Positions 39,469-48,019 of a DNA stretch of 64,000 bases are shown here, piece after piece. The stretch is taken from NCBI RefSeq assembly GCF_900636545.1, contig NZ_LR134290.1, positions 434,001 through 498,000 of the forward strand, in the 5' to 3' direction. This DNA is from Pseudomonas mendocina. GTDB taxonomy: Bacteria; Pseudomonadota; Gammaproteobacteria; Pseudomonadales; Pseudomonadaceae. A program made the position numbers and the translations under genes. How positions within the stretch are numbered: the first letter of the stretch is position 1; every line of letters begins with the position of its first letter. The notes beneath the pieces are model-generated. The model was not told the DNA's origin. It searched no databases and saw only the letters and a list, made by a program, of their open reading frames with translations.

Positions 39469-40950
39469 ATGTCCTTTGAACATCTGGATGTCCTGATCAT
39501 TGGTGCCGGCCTGTCCGGCGTGGGTGCCGCCTGTCACCTCAAGCGGCTGTGCCCGTCCAGGCGTTTCGCCATTCTCGAAGGGCGCGAGGCCATGGGCGGC
39601 ACCTGGGACCTGTTCCGTTATCCGGGTATCCGCTCCGACTCGGACATGTACACCCTCGGCTACAACTTCAAACCCTGGAGCGATCCGCAGGCCATTGCCG
39701 ATGGTCCGTCTATTCGCCGTTACATCCAGGAGACGGCCGCCGAGCATGGCGTCGACCGCTTGATTCGCTATCGGCACAGGGTGATCGAGGCCAATTGGTG
39801 CAGTGCCAGCGCCACCTGGCAGCTGCTGGTACAGCGCGGCGAGGAGGGCGAGCTGCTGCGCATGAGCTGCCAGTTCCTGATGATGTGCACCGGCTACTAC
39901 CGCTACGAGGCCGGCTACACGCCCGAGTTCGCTGGGCGGGAGGACTATCAGGGCGTCTTCATCCATCCGCAGTTGTGGCCCGAGGGCTTCGACTACAGCG
40001 GCAAACGCGTGCTGGTGATCGGCAGCGGCGCCACTGCGGTGACCCTGGTACCGGCCTTGGCCGAGCGCGCCGCGCAGGTGACCATGCTGCAGCGTTCGCC
40101 CAGCTACGTGATCAACCTGCCGCAGCGTGACGGGCTATCCAATGCACTGCGGCGGGTACTGCCGGAGACCTGGGTGTATCGCCTGGCACGCGGGCGCAAC
40201 GTGACCCTGCAACTGGCCTTCTACAAGCTGGCCAAGCGCTTCCCCAGTCTGGTGCGGCGGATATTGCTGGCGCTGGTGCGGCGCCAACTGGGCGATAGAG
40301 TCGACCTGCGCCACTTCAGCCCCCGCTACAAACCCTGGGATCAGCGCGTCTGCGCTGTGCCGGATGGCGACCTGTTCCGCGTGCTGCGCCAGGGCAAGGC
40401 GCAAGTGGTTACCGCCGAGATCGAGTCTTTCACTGCCCAGGGCGTTCGACTCAAGGGTGGCGAAGAGCTGGCTGCCGATGTCATCGTCAGTGCCACCGGC
40501 CTGCAATTGCAGCTGTTCGGCGGCATCGCTGTGCAGGTCGATGGGGTGCCCTTCGAGGCGCCGAAGAGCATGGGCTACCGAGGCATCATGCTGCGCGACC
40601 TGCCCAACCTGGCGGTGGTGATGGGCTACACCAACGCCAGCTGGACGCTCAAGGCCGATCTTTCCAGCGAGTACTTTTGCCGTCTGATCAATCATCTGGA
40701 CACCATCGGCATGCGCCAGGTGACCCCGCGTGACAGCACTGGCAGCGTCTGCCCGGAACCTTTTCTCGACCTGCAGTCAGGCTATATCGAGCGAGCCTCG
40801 CACCTGTTACCGGCGCAGGGCGACCGGGTGCCGTGGAAGCTGCATCAGAACTATCTGCTCGATCTGGCGCTGCTGCGCTACGGCAAGCTGGAAGATGACT
40901 ACTTGGAGTTCTCTACACCTCGGGAAGAGGCGCAGGCGGAGTTGGCGTAG
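39469..40950 (+). CDS. Flavin monooxygenase, Baeyer-Villiger/FMO type
   Basis: A 493-residue flavoprotein monooxygenase. FAD-binding GAGLSGVGAACHL is at residues 12-24, GGTWDLFRYPGIRSDSDMY follows, and NADPH-binding IGSGATAVTLVP near 185. The Baeyer-Villiger fingerprint FxGxxxHxxxWP appears as YQGVFIHPQLWP with Tyr for Phe. Such enzymes insert oxygen next to ketones or oxidise soft nucleophiles; the substrate is unknown. It is divergent from the MCE operon (158 bp) and seems monocistronic. Confidence 0.88.
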   Translation: MSFEHLDVLIIGAGLSGVGAACHLKRLCPSRRFAILEGREAMGGTWDLFRYPGIRSDSDMYTLGYNFKPWSDPQAIADGPSIRRYIQETAAEHGVDRLIRYRHRVIEANWCSASATWQLLVQRGEEGELLRMSCQFLMMCTGYYRYEAGYTPEFAGREDYQGVFIHPQLWPEGFDYSGKRVLVIGSGATAVTLVPALAERAAQVTMLQRSPSYVINLPQRDGLSNALRRVLPETWVYRLARGRNVTLQLAFYKLAKRFPSLVRRILLALVRRQLGDRVDLRHFSPRYKPWDQRVCAVPDGDLFRVLRQGKAQVVTAEIESFTAQGVRLKGGEELAADVIVSATGLQLQLFGGIAVQVDGVPFEAPKSMGYRGIMLRDLPNLAVVMGYTNASWTLKADLSSEYFCRLINHLDTIGMRQVTPRDSTGSVCPEPFLDLQSGYIERASHLLPAQGDRVPWKLHQNYLLDLALLRYGKLEDDYLEFSTPREEAQAELA

Positions 40951-41100
40951 CCCTTGTGTGGCGGGGGCTATAGCGAATGTCCTACAAAATATTACACAAT
41001 CGCGCCGCTTACTTTCCTGGCATAGCGCCACTACACTTTTGCGAGCTGTGTCACGGAAGAACAACAAGATGCCAAGCGCCCAATCAACCAGAGGTCGGCC

Positions 41101-41268
41101 ATGAAGGAACAGCGCCATCTACCCGCACTGCGTGCTCATATCGAGCACCTGCTGAGCAAGGGCTGGATCATTTCCAGTCGCAGTCCTCTGATGCTGCAGA
41201 ACGGCCATCGCTGTTATCTCGTTTCCCACGGCATGTTGATCAGCGAGTCTGCCTCGCACGCGGCTTGA
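41101..41268 (+). CDS. Small hypothetical protein (55 residues)
   Basis: A 55-residue frame, ATG 41101 to TGA 41268, with GAGG six bases before the start. The product begins MKEQRHLPALRAHIEHLLSK and continues GWIISSRSPLMLQNG, with a basic helix then strand-like stretch. No signal or membrane segment. It looks like a real small gene because of the ribosome binding site and even composition, but I do not recognise the family. A small dyad (AGCGTT/AACGCT) spans its stop. Confidence 0.5.
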   Translation: MKEQRHLPALRAHIEHLLSKGWIISSRSPLMLQNGHRCYLVSHGMLISESASHAA

Positions 41269-41501
41269 GCGTTTCTCGAACGCTGCGCTTCGACCTCATC
41301 CGGCGCAGTGGCGTTTTTGGTTACCGGATATTGCGTCCGAACCCCGCCTCATATCTCCTCTTCGTCCCGTTACAAGCGGGCTGCGGCCGTATCGCCGGTC
41401 TCTCGCCGCTTCTCTTAGCAGAACCCTTTGTTGATGTAACGCCTTGGTCAGCGCGTGGTCAGTGCCTATAACCAACCACTCACTGTGAGAGGAGCCACGT
41501 C

Positions 41502-42422
41502 ATGCCCAGTCGTCGTCGAGTCCTGCAAGGTGGCGCCAGCCTGGCTGCGCTCGCTGCCCTGATGCCTTGGTTGCCATCGTCGGCCTTCGCCTCCGGCACC
41601 CTGCTGAGCCGGGCTATTCCCAGCAGCGGCGAGCAACTGCCGGTGATTGGCCTAGGCACCTCGCGTACCCATGACGTGGCGATGAGCGACGAAGCCCTGC
41701 AACCTCTGCGCGAGGTGTTGCAAGCATTGGTCAACGGCGGCGCCAGCCTGGTGGATACCGCGCCCAGTTACGGGCGTGCCGAGGCGGTATGCGGGGCGTT
41801 GGCTGCGGAGGACGGCATGCGCAAACGCCTGTTCCTGGCCAGCAAGGTTTCCTCTTCCGGGCGTGCCGCGGGTGAGCGTCAGGCCGAGGCCAGTTTCGCC
41901 GCCCTGCGCACCGACACCGTCGACCTGATGCAGGTGCACAACCTGCAGGACACCAGCACCCAGCTCGGTCTGCTGCGCGAGCTGAAAGAGCAGGGACGGG
42001 TGCGTTACATCGGCGTGACTCACTACCTCGATTCCGCTCACGAGCGCCTGCTCGAGGTGCTGCGCCAGGAACCGGTGGATTTCGTCCAGTTCAACTATTC
42101 CATCGGCGAACGCAACGCCGAGCGCGAGCTGTTGCCCTATTGCGCCGACAAGGGCATCGCGGTGCTCATCAACAGGCCCTTCCAACGTTCGGCGCTGTTC
42201 GATCGGGTAAAGGGGAAGAACCTGCCTGACTGGGCCGCGGTTGAGCTGGATGTCACCTCCTGGGCGCAACTGATGCTCAAGTTCATCCTCGCCAACCCGG
42301 CGGTAACCGCCGTGATTCCGGCCACCTCCAACCCGCGTTACATGGCCGACAACATTCTCGCCGGGCAGGGTCGCTTGCCTGACGCGGCGCAGCGCAAGCG
42401 CATCATCGAGCTGTTTGCCTGA
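41502..42422 (+). CDS. Tat-exported aldo/keto reductase
   Basis: A 306-residue aldo/keto reductase with an apparent Tat signal: PSRRRVLQGGASLAALAALM then PSSAFA as cleavage region (about residue 30). The reductase tetrad is visible: Asp and Tyr in VDTAPSYGRAEAV, Lys in LFLASKVSSSG, His in LMQVHNLQD. The C-terminal NADPH end is shorter than in cytosolic enzymes. GAGAGGAG lies 7 bp before ATG 41502. If exported, it would fold with cofactor in the cytoplasm and work in the periplasm. It shares a transcript with the next gene (1-bp gap). Confidence 0.85.
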   Translation: MPSRRRVLQGGASLAALAALMPWLPSSAFASGTLLSRAIPSSGEQLPVIGLGTSRTHDVAMSDEALQPLREVLQALVNGGASLVDTAPSYGRAEAVCGALAAEDGMRKRLFLASKVSSSGRAAGERQAEASFAALRTDTVDLMQVHNLQDTSTQLGLLRELKEQGRVRYIGVTHYLDSAHERLLEVLRQEPVDFVQFNYSIGERNAERELLPYCADKGIAVLINRPFQRSALFDRVKGKNLPDWAAVELDVTSWAQLMLKFILANPAVTAVIPATSNPRYMADNILAGQGRLPDAAQRKRIIELFA

Positions 42423-42423
42423 T

Positions 42424-43707
42424 ATGCAGGCGCTCTCGCGGCGCCTGGCGCGGGCAATCAATGCCGAGACTGAGGAACTGGCAGCGGTGCTGGCTGGCTT
42501 TGCCCTGTTCTTCTGCCTGTTCGCCGGTTACTTCATGCTGCGGCCGATCCGTGAGGCGATGGGTATCACGGGTGGAGTGCATAACCTCCAGTGGCTGTTC
42601 ACCGCCACCTTCGTTGTCATGCTGCTGGCTGTGCCGCTATTCGCCTGGCTCAACTCGAGAGTCCCGCGCATCCATTTCATTGACTGGGTATACGGCTTTT
42701 TCTGCCTCAACCTGCTGGCCTTCGTTCTGCTGTTTCGCCTGGATCACGACAGCATCTGGCTGGCGCGGGTGTTCTACGTGTGGATCTCGGTCTACAACCT
42801 GTTCGTCGTCTCGGTGGCCTGGAGCCTGATGGCCGATGTGTTCGATGGGGCCCAGGCACGCCGGTTGTTCGCTTTCATCGCCGCAGGTGCCAGTGTCGGT
42901 GGGCTCTGTGGGCCGCTGTTGAGCGCGCTGCTGATTGGCGTGGTGGGGGAGTCCGGGTTGATGCTGATCGCCGCCGTGCTGCTCGGGGTGGCCATGGGGC
43001 TCAAGCGCTATCTGATGGTCTGGCGTGAACGCCAGGGCGCCGGGCGGCCGGGAGCGCTGCCCAGCGAAAGCCCGCGCAGGCCGGTGCCGGGCAATCCTTT
43101 CAGCGGTCTGACGCGCATGCTCGGCTCGCGTTATCTGCTGGGCATTGGTGCGTTCATCCTGCTGCTGACCTCGGTCAGCACCTTCCTCTACTTCGAGCAG
43201 GCGCGCCTGGTGGCCGAACTGTTCCCGGATCGCGCCGCGCAGGTACGGGTGTTCGGCGTCATCGACTTCGTCGTGCAGGCCGGCGCCCTGACGACTCAGT
43301 TGTTCATCACCGGCCGGGTGGCGCAGAAGCTCGGCGTGCGCTTGCTGTTATCCGCCGTGCCGGCGTTGGTCTGTCTGGGTTTTATCGGCCTGGCCCTGGC
43401 GCCGACCTTCGCCATGCTGGCGGGCCTGATGGTCGTGCGCCGTATCGGTGAATACGCCTTCGTTCGGCCGGGCCGGGAAATGCTCTTCGCCCCGCTGGAT
43501 GCTGAAAGCAAATACAAGGCGAAGAACTTCATCGACACCGTGGTCTACCGCGGCGGCGATGCCCTCAGCGGCTGGGCCAAGGCCGGCCTGGACATGCTCG
43601 GCCACGGTGCCTGGCTGGTGGCCATGGTCGGCGCGCTGTGCGCCGCGCTGTGGGGTGTGCTCGGCTGGTATCTGGGCGGGCGCGCGGACAGGCAGGCAGA
43701 GAGGTAG
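42424..43707 (+). CDS. MFS-like transporter (NTP/NDP exchange carrier-like)
   Basis: A 427-residue integral membrane protein with about twelve hydrophobic segments. The N-terminal part (FALFFCLFAGYFMLRPIREA; FWSLMADVFDGAQARRLFAF-like region near 135-150) and C-terminal EMLFAPLDAESKYKAKNFID resemble bacterial proteins annotated as NTP/NDP exchange transporters, a branch of MFS distantly related to ATP/ADP translocases. Real nucleotide exchange is unproven for free-living bacteria, so treat the name as family only. It begins 1 bp after the aldo/keto reductase stop. Confidence 0.8.
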   Translation: MQALSRRLARAINAETEELAAVLAGFALFFCLFAGYFMLRPIREAMGITGGVHNLQWLFTATFVVMLLAVPLFAWLNSRVPRIHFIDWVYGFFCLNLLAFVLLFRLDHDSIWLARVFYVWISVYNLFVVSVAWSLMADVFDGAQARRLFAFIAAGASVGGLCGPLLSALLIGVVGESGLMLIAAVLLGVAMGLKRYLMVWRERQGAGRPGALPSESPRRPVPGNPFSGLTRMLGSRYLLGIGAFILLLTSVSTFLYFEQARLVAELFPDRAAQVRVFGVIDFVVQAGALTTQLFITGRVAQKLGVRLLLSAVPALVCLGFIGLALAPTFAMLAGLMVVRRIGEYAFVRPGREMLFAPLDAESKYKAKNFIDTVVYRGGDALSGWAKAGLDMLGHGAWLVAMVGALCAALWGVLGWYLGGRADRQAER

Positions 43708-43725
43708 CGTGGGGGCGCTGCGCAC

Positions 43726-44625
43726 TTATCCGGGTACAGCGACGATTTCCTCGATCAGCCATTGCAGTGCGGCGTCGCGCTGACGTTGCGCCAGGCTGAC
43801 CACCTCCAGATGGAAAGGGCCGAGGGTGAAGGGCAGATCGAACAGTTGCAGTGGCAGCAGCGTGGCGAAATGCCGGGCGAGGGCAGTGGGCAGCACCGCC
43901 GCCAGCTCGCTGCCGGCGACGATATGCGCGGCTTGCAGGTAGTTCGGCGTGGTGTAGAAGATCTGCCGCGACAGGCCCTGTTCGCCCAGCCACTGATCGA
44001 CCATGCCGCGGGTCTGCCCACCGTGTACCCAGAGGTGGCGCAGGCGCAGGAAGATCTCCAGATCCAGGTTGCCCTGGCGCAGCAGCGGATGATCGCGGCG
44101 CACCGCCAGCTTGAGCGTCTCGCTCATCCAGTGCCGGCGGGCGAAGCGCGCGGGTAGCTCGTCGAAGCGGCCCAGCACCAGATCCAGCTCGCCCTTGTCC
44201 AGCGCCTCCATCGGCAGGCTCGGGCTGAGGTGGCGAATGTCGATGCCGATACCCGGTGCCTTCTGGCTGAGGCGGTCGAGCAGGCGCGGCATGCACACCA
44301 GCTCGACGTAATCGGTAACTGCGATACGAAAGCGCTGGCGGCTTTCGCCAGGCTCGAAGGCCTCGCCGGCGCTGAGGCTCTGTTCCAGCTGACGCAGTGC
44401 GCTGCGAATCGGCGCCTCCAGCGCCAGCGCCCGAGGGGTAGGCTGCATGCGTCTGCCCACGCGCACCAGCAGCGGGTCGCCGAGCAACTCGCGTAGGCGA
44501 TTGAGTGCATTACTTACCGCCGGTTGGCTCAGTGCCAGGCGTTCTGCGGCGCGTGAGACGTTCTGTTCGCGCAGCAGAGCGTCCAGCACCCGCAGCAGGT
44601 TGAGGTCGAAATTGCTGAAATTCAT
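43726..44625 (-). CDS. LysR-family transcriptional regulator
   Basis: A 299-residue LysR regulator. The HTH is at residues 1-60 (NLLRVLDALLREQNVSRAAE, LSQPAVSNALNRLRELLGDP), followed by the two-lobe effector domain (FRIAVTDYVELVCMPRLLDR). It is NodD/LeuO-like in its N-terminus (FDLNLLRVLDALL). Divergent from the hydroxyacyl-CoA dehydrogenase gene across 98 bp, the classic layout for control of the neighbouring beta-oxidation genes. An 11-bp palindrome lies 8 bp upstream of its start. Confidence 0.92.
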   Translation of the reverse strand: MNFSNFDLNLLRVLDALLREQNVSRAAERLALSQPAVSNALNRLRELLGDPLLVRVGRRMQPTPRALALEAPIRSALRQLEQSLSAGEAFEPGESRQRFRIAVTDYVELVCMPRLLDRLSQKAPGIGIDIRHLSPSLPMEALDKGELDLVLGRFDELPARFARRHWMSETLKLAVRRDHPLLRQGNLDLEIFLRLRHLWVHGGQTRGMVDQWLGEQGLSRQIFYTTPNYLQAAHIVAGSELAAVLPTALARHFATLLPLQLFDLPFTLGPFHLEVVSLAQRQRDAALQWLIEEIVAVPG

Positions 44626-44632
44626 CTACTGA

Positions 44633-44643
44633 ATACGTCGTAT
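44633..44643. promoter_or_regulatory. Candidate LysR operator
   Basis: ATACG-T-CGTAT, an 11-bp perfect palindrome centred in the divergent LysR/dehydrogenase intergenic region, consistent with LysR half-site symmetry. Confidence 0.45.
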
Positions 44644-44723
44644 CACAAGACTAAATTTCAAAAATAGTAGCGGCTTGCCTATCGTGACCCAAGCTTTTCT
44701 ATTGGTGCTCGAGAGGAACAACA

Positions 44724-45965
44724 ATGACTCAAGTCGTCTCGCCGCTTCGCTGTGCCGCCGTGATCGGCGCCGGCACCATGGGCCGTGGCATCGTCATCAG
44801 CCTGGCCAATGCCGGCCTGCAGGTGCTGTGGCTGGACAACAACCCGCAGATGGTCGAGCAGGGCCTGGCGATGGCCGAGGAAACCTGGGCGCACAACGTC
44901 GCCAAGGGCCGTATCGATGAGGCCGAAGCCGCGGCGCGACGCGCCCGAATCAATGCGGTGCAAAGCTATGCGGCGCTGGCCGATGCTGACCTGGTGATCG
45001 AGGCGGTGTACGAGAACCTCGAACTCAAGCAGAGCATCTTCCGCGAGCTGGACGCGGTGATGAAGCCCGGCGCCATTCTCGCCAGCAATACCTCGGCGCT
45101 GGATATCGACGCCATCGCCGCCGTCACCGCGCGGCCGGAAGTCGTGCTGGGTCTGCACTTCTTCAGCCCGGCGCACATCATGAAGCTGCTGGAGATCGTG
45201 CGCGGCGGCAAGACCGCACCAGCCGTGCTGGACGCTGCTCAAGAGCTGGGCGAGCGCATGGGCAAGGTGGCGGTGGTGGCGGGTAACTGCCATGGCTTTA
45301 TCGGCAACCGCATGCTGCACACCTACGTGCGCGAGGCGCGCATGCTGCTGCTCGAGGGCGCCTGGCCGCATCAGGTGGATGCGGCGCTGCAGGGTTTCGG
45401 CTTCGCCATGGGGCCGTTTCGCATGTACGACGTGGTCGGCATCGATCTGGAATGGCGCGCTCGCGAGCTGGCCGGCCAGGGGCAGGATGATCCGGCTGTA
45501 CAGGTAGATAACCGCCTGTGCGAGCTGGGTCGCTTCGGCCAGAAGAGTGGCAAGGGCTACTACCTCTATGCGCCCGGCAGTCGCCAGGCCGAGCATGACC
45601 CGGTCGTCGACGGCTTGGTGCAGATGCAGTCGGAGCGTCTGGGTTTCACCCGCCGCGATATCGGCAACGAGGAGATTCTCGAGCGCTGCCTGCTGGCGCT
45701 GGTCAACGAGGGGGCGAAGATTCTCGAGGAGAACATCGCTGCGCATAGTCATGACATCGATCTGGTCTATCTCAATGGCTACGGCTTTCCCGCCGAGCGC
45801 GGTGGCCCCATGGCCTGGGCCGATTGCGAGGGTGTCGCGGCGATTCATCGGCGCCTGCTGCAATTGACCGAGCGTTTCGGTGTGCATTGGCAACCGTCGG
45901 CGCTGATCGAGCGCCTGGCGGCCGAAAACAAGCGATTCAGCGACGTTCAGGAGGGTCGGCTATGA
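44724..45965 (+). CDS. 3-hydroxyacyl-CoA dehydrogenase
   Basis: A 413-residue NAD-dependent dehydrogenase. The Rossmann motif VIGAGTMGRGIVISLANAG is at residues 11-29; catalytic-type segments SNTSALDIDAI, LHFFSPAHIMKLLEIVRG and GNCHGFIGNRML follow. The C-terminal third repeats the 3HCDH helical domain (ERCLLALVNEGAKILEE; INGYGFPAERGGP-like stretch). It oxidises 3-hydroxyacyl-CoA to 3-ketoacyl-CoA. No enoyl-CoA hydratase domain is fused. The next gene's ATG overlaps its TGA. Confidence 0.92.
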   Translation: MTQVVSPLRCAAVIGAGTMGRGIVISLANAGLQVLWLDNNPQMVEQGLAMAEETWAHNVAKGRIDEAEAAARRARINAVQSYAALADADLVIEAVYENLELKQSIFRELDAVMKPGAILASNTSALDIDAIAAVTARPEVVLGLHFFSPAHIMKLLEIVRGGKTAPAVLDAAQELGERMGKVAVVAGNCHGFIGNRMLHTYVREARMLLLEGAWPHQVDAALQGFGFAMGPFRMYDVVGIDLEWRARELAGQGQDDPAVQVDNRLCELGRFGQKSGKGYYLYAPGSRQAEHDPVVDGLVQMQSERLGFTRRDIGNEEILERCLLALVNEGAKILEENIAAHSHDIDLVYLNGYGFPAERGGPMAWADCEGVAAIHRRLLQLTERFGVHWQPSALIERLAAENKRFSDVQEGRL

Positions 45966-47752
45966 GCTATCAGGCGCCATTGCGCGATATGCGTTTCGTG
46001 CTGCACGAACTGTTCGACGCTGCTGCTCACTGCGAGCGCCTGGGCAACGGCCTGGATCGCGAACTGATCGACGGTGTGCTGGAGGAGGCCGCAGCCTTTG
46101 CCGCAGGCGAGGTCGCGCCGCTCAATCGCAACAGCGACGAAGAGGGCTGCCGCCTGGAAAATGGCCAGGTCAGCACGCCCAAGGGCTTTGCCGAGGCCTA
46201 CCAGCAATACGTGGATAACGGCTGGGCGAGCATGACCGGCCCGGTGGAATACGGTGGTCAGGGCTTTCCGCAACTGGTGGCCTTCGCCTTTCACGAGATG
46301 CTGATGGGCGCCTCGCTGTCCTTCCGCGTCTACTCCGGGTTGACCGAGGGCGCCGTGTTGGCATTGCACAAGCACGGTAGCGAAATGCTCAAGCAGCAGT
46401 ACCTGGGCAAGCTAGTCAGCGGCCAGTGGACGGGCACCATGTGCCTGACCGAGCCGCAGGCCGGCACCGACCTGGCGCTGCTGCGTACCCGCGCCGAGCC
46501 GCAGGCCGATGGCAGCTATCGCGTTAGCGGCAGCAAGATTTTCATCAGCGGCGGCGAACAGGATCTTTCGGAGAACATCATCCATCTGGTGCTGGCGCGT
46601 CTGCCCGATGCACCGGCTGGCGTGAAGGGCATTTCGCTGCTGCTGGTGCCGAAGTTCATCGCCGCTGCAGATGGTACGCCAGGCGAACGCAACAGCCTGT
46701 CGTGCGGCGCCATCGAGCACAAGATGGGCATCAAGGGTGCGTCCACCTGCGTGATGAACTTCGACGGCGCCACCGGCTGGCTGGTGGGCGAGGCCAACCA
46801 GGGCCTGGCCTGCATGTTCACCATGATGAACGACGCGCGTTTTCAGGTCGGTCTACAGGGGCTCGGCATTGGCGAGGCGGCGTTCCAGGGCGCGCTGCGT
46901 TATGCCCGTGAGCGCCTGCAGTCGCGTGGCCTGGCCGGCGTGCAGGCGCCGGAAAAGCCGGCCGATCCGATCATCAATCATCCCGATGTGCGACGCATGC
47001 TGCTCACGCAGAAGACCCTGGTCGAGGGCAGTCGCATGCTTGCTGCCTACACCGCGCGCCAGCTGGACCTGGAGCACGGCGCCGAGTCGGCTGAGGCGCG
47101 CAAGGCCGCTGGCAAGCGCGCGGCGCTGCTGATCCCCATCGTCAAGGCGTTCTTTACCGATATGGGCCAGGAGGTGGCCAGTCATGGCGTGCAGGTCTAC
47201 GGCGGGCATGGCTTCATCCGTGAATGGGGCATGGAACAACTGATGCGCGACAGCCGCATCACCCAGCTCTACGAGGGCACCAACGGCATTCAGGCTCTGG
47301 ACTATATTCGCCGCAAGTTGCTCGGCGATGGTGGGGCCGAGCTGTCTGCGCTGCAGGCCGAGTTCAGTGCGCTGTGCGAGGCCCAGGCCACGCGTCCGGC
47401 GTTGCAGGACATGGCAACCGTCGTGCAGGCCCGTTTGGGTGAATGGCGCGAGCTAAGCGCAGAAGTGATCACCGCCTGCCAGCGTGACCTGCAGGAGATA
47501 GGCGCTACTTCGGTGGATTTCCTCCAGTATTCGGCGTACGTGTTGCTCGCCGGATTCTGGCTGCAAGCCGCCACGCGGGCGCAGGATGCGCTGGAGTCGG
47601 GCAGTGGCGAGGCCGCGTTCTACCAGGCCAAGCTGCACAGTGCCGATTTCTACCTGCGCCGCGTGCTGCCGCGCGCCAGCGCGCACCGCGATGCATTGCT
47701 GGGCGGCGCGGACTGCCTGATGGCCATGGCCGAGGACAGTTTTGCCTTTTAG
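45962..47752 (+). CDS. Acyl-CoA dehydrogenase, long form with C-terminal extension
   Basis: A 596-residue FAD enzyme oxidising acyl-CoA to enoyl-CoA. Landmarks: GGQGFPQLVAFAFHEM, WTGTMCLTEPQAGTDL (FAD-binding), GIKGASTCVMNFDGATGWLV, QVYGGHGFIREWGMEQLMRD and ITQLYEGTNGIQALD. About 120 residues beyond the core form the C-terminal domain of the FadE5/DMSP-type subfamily. ATG 45962 overlaps the preceding stop; the longer frame is spurious. Works with the dehydrogenase upstream in beta-oxidation; chain-length preference unknown. Confidence 0.92.
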   Translation: MSYQAPLRDMRFVLHELFDAAAHCERLGNGLDRELIDGVLEEAAAFAAGEVAPLNRNSDEEGCRLENGQVSTPKGFAEAYQQYVDNGWASMTGPVEYGGQGFPQLVAFAFHEMLMGASLSFRVYSGLTEGAVLALHKHGSEMLKQQYLGKLVSGQWTGTMCLTEPQAGTDLALLRTRAEPQADGSYRVSGSKIFISGGEQDLSENIIHLVLARLPDAPAGVKGISLLLVPKFIAAADGTPGERNSLSCGAIEHKMGIKGASTCVMNFDGATGWLVGEANQGLACMFTMMNDARFQVGLQGLGIGEAAFQGALRYARERLQSRGLAGVQAPEKPADPIINHPDVRRMLLTQKTLVEGSRMLAAYTARQLDLEHGAESAEARKAAGKRAALLIPIVKAFFTDMGQEVASHGVQVYGGHGFIREWGMEQLMRDSRITQLYEGTNGIQALDYIRRKLLGDGGAELSALQAEFSALCEAQATRPALQDMATVVQARLGEWRELSAEVITACQRDLQEIGATSVDFLQYSAYVLLAGFWLQAATRAQDALESGSGEAAFYQAKLHSADFYLRRVLPRASAHRDALLGGADCLMAMAEDSFAF

Positions 47753-47756
47753 AACC

Positions 47757-47940
47757 CTCTCCCCCGGCCCCCGCTTTGCGCCCCTGTCCTTCGCAGAGCT
47801 CAGGGCGCTCAGCGAGCGAAGCGGTGCTTCGCTCTTTCCGCTTACGCCCCGCAATCGGGAGAGGGGAGTAATAACGCCTGATTCAGGTCCACCACGGACA
47901 GCTCCCTCTCCCATTCATGGGAGAAGGCTGGGGAGAGGGA
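47757..47940. repeat. CCCTCTCCC-type intergenic repeat
   Basis: Several CTCTCCC / GGGAGAGG stretches; the clearest dyad is CCCTCTCCC (47904-47912) with GGGAGAGGG (47931-47939), enclosing CCCATTCATGGG. No coding frame is convincing here. It separates the acyl-CoA dehydrogenase gene from the alcohol dehydrogenase gene and is followed by a family D element. Confidence 0.6.
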
Positions 47941-47942
47941 TC

Positions 47943-48002
47943 GTAGCCCGGATGTAATCCGGGGAAATTTGCCTGACTGATCCCGGATTGCCTCCGGGCT
48001 AC
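47943..48002. repeat. REP-like dyad, family D
   Basis: GTAGCCCGGATGTAATCCGG at 47943 with the opposite arm ending CTCCGGGCTAC at 48002. It ends 17 bp before the alcohol dehydrogenase start, so it lies in that gene's leader or just upstream. Confidence 0.8.
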
Positions 48003-48019
48003 AACAAGAGGAGCACTGC

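Noticed and set aside
40141..40700. Antisense frame in the monooxygenase gene
   Set aside because: No independent support; shadow of the flavoprotein gene.
47757..47940. Tandem CTCTCCC stretches as a CRISPR-like array
   Set aside because: Units are irregular in length and spacing and form dyads; no regular spacers and no cas genes.
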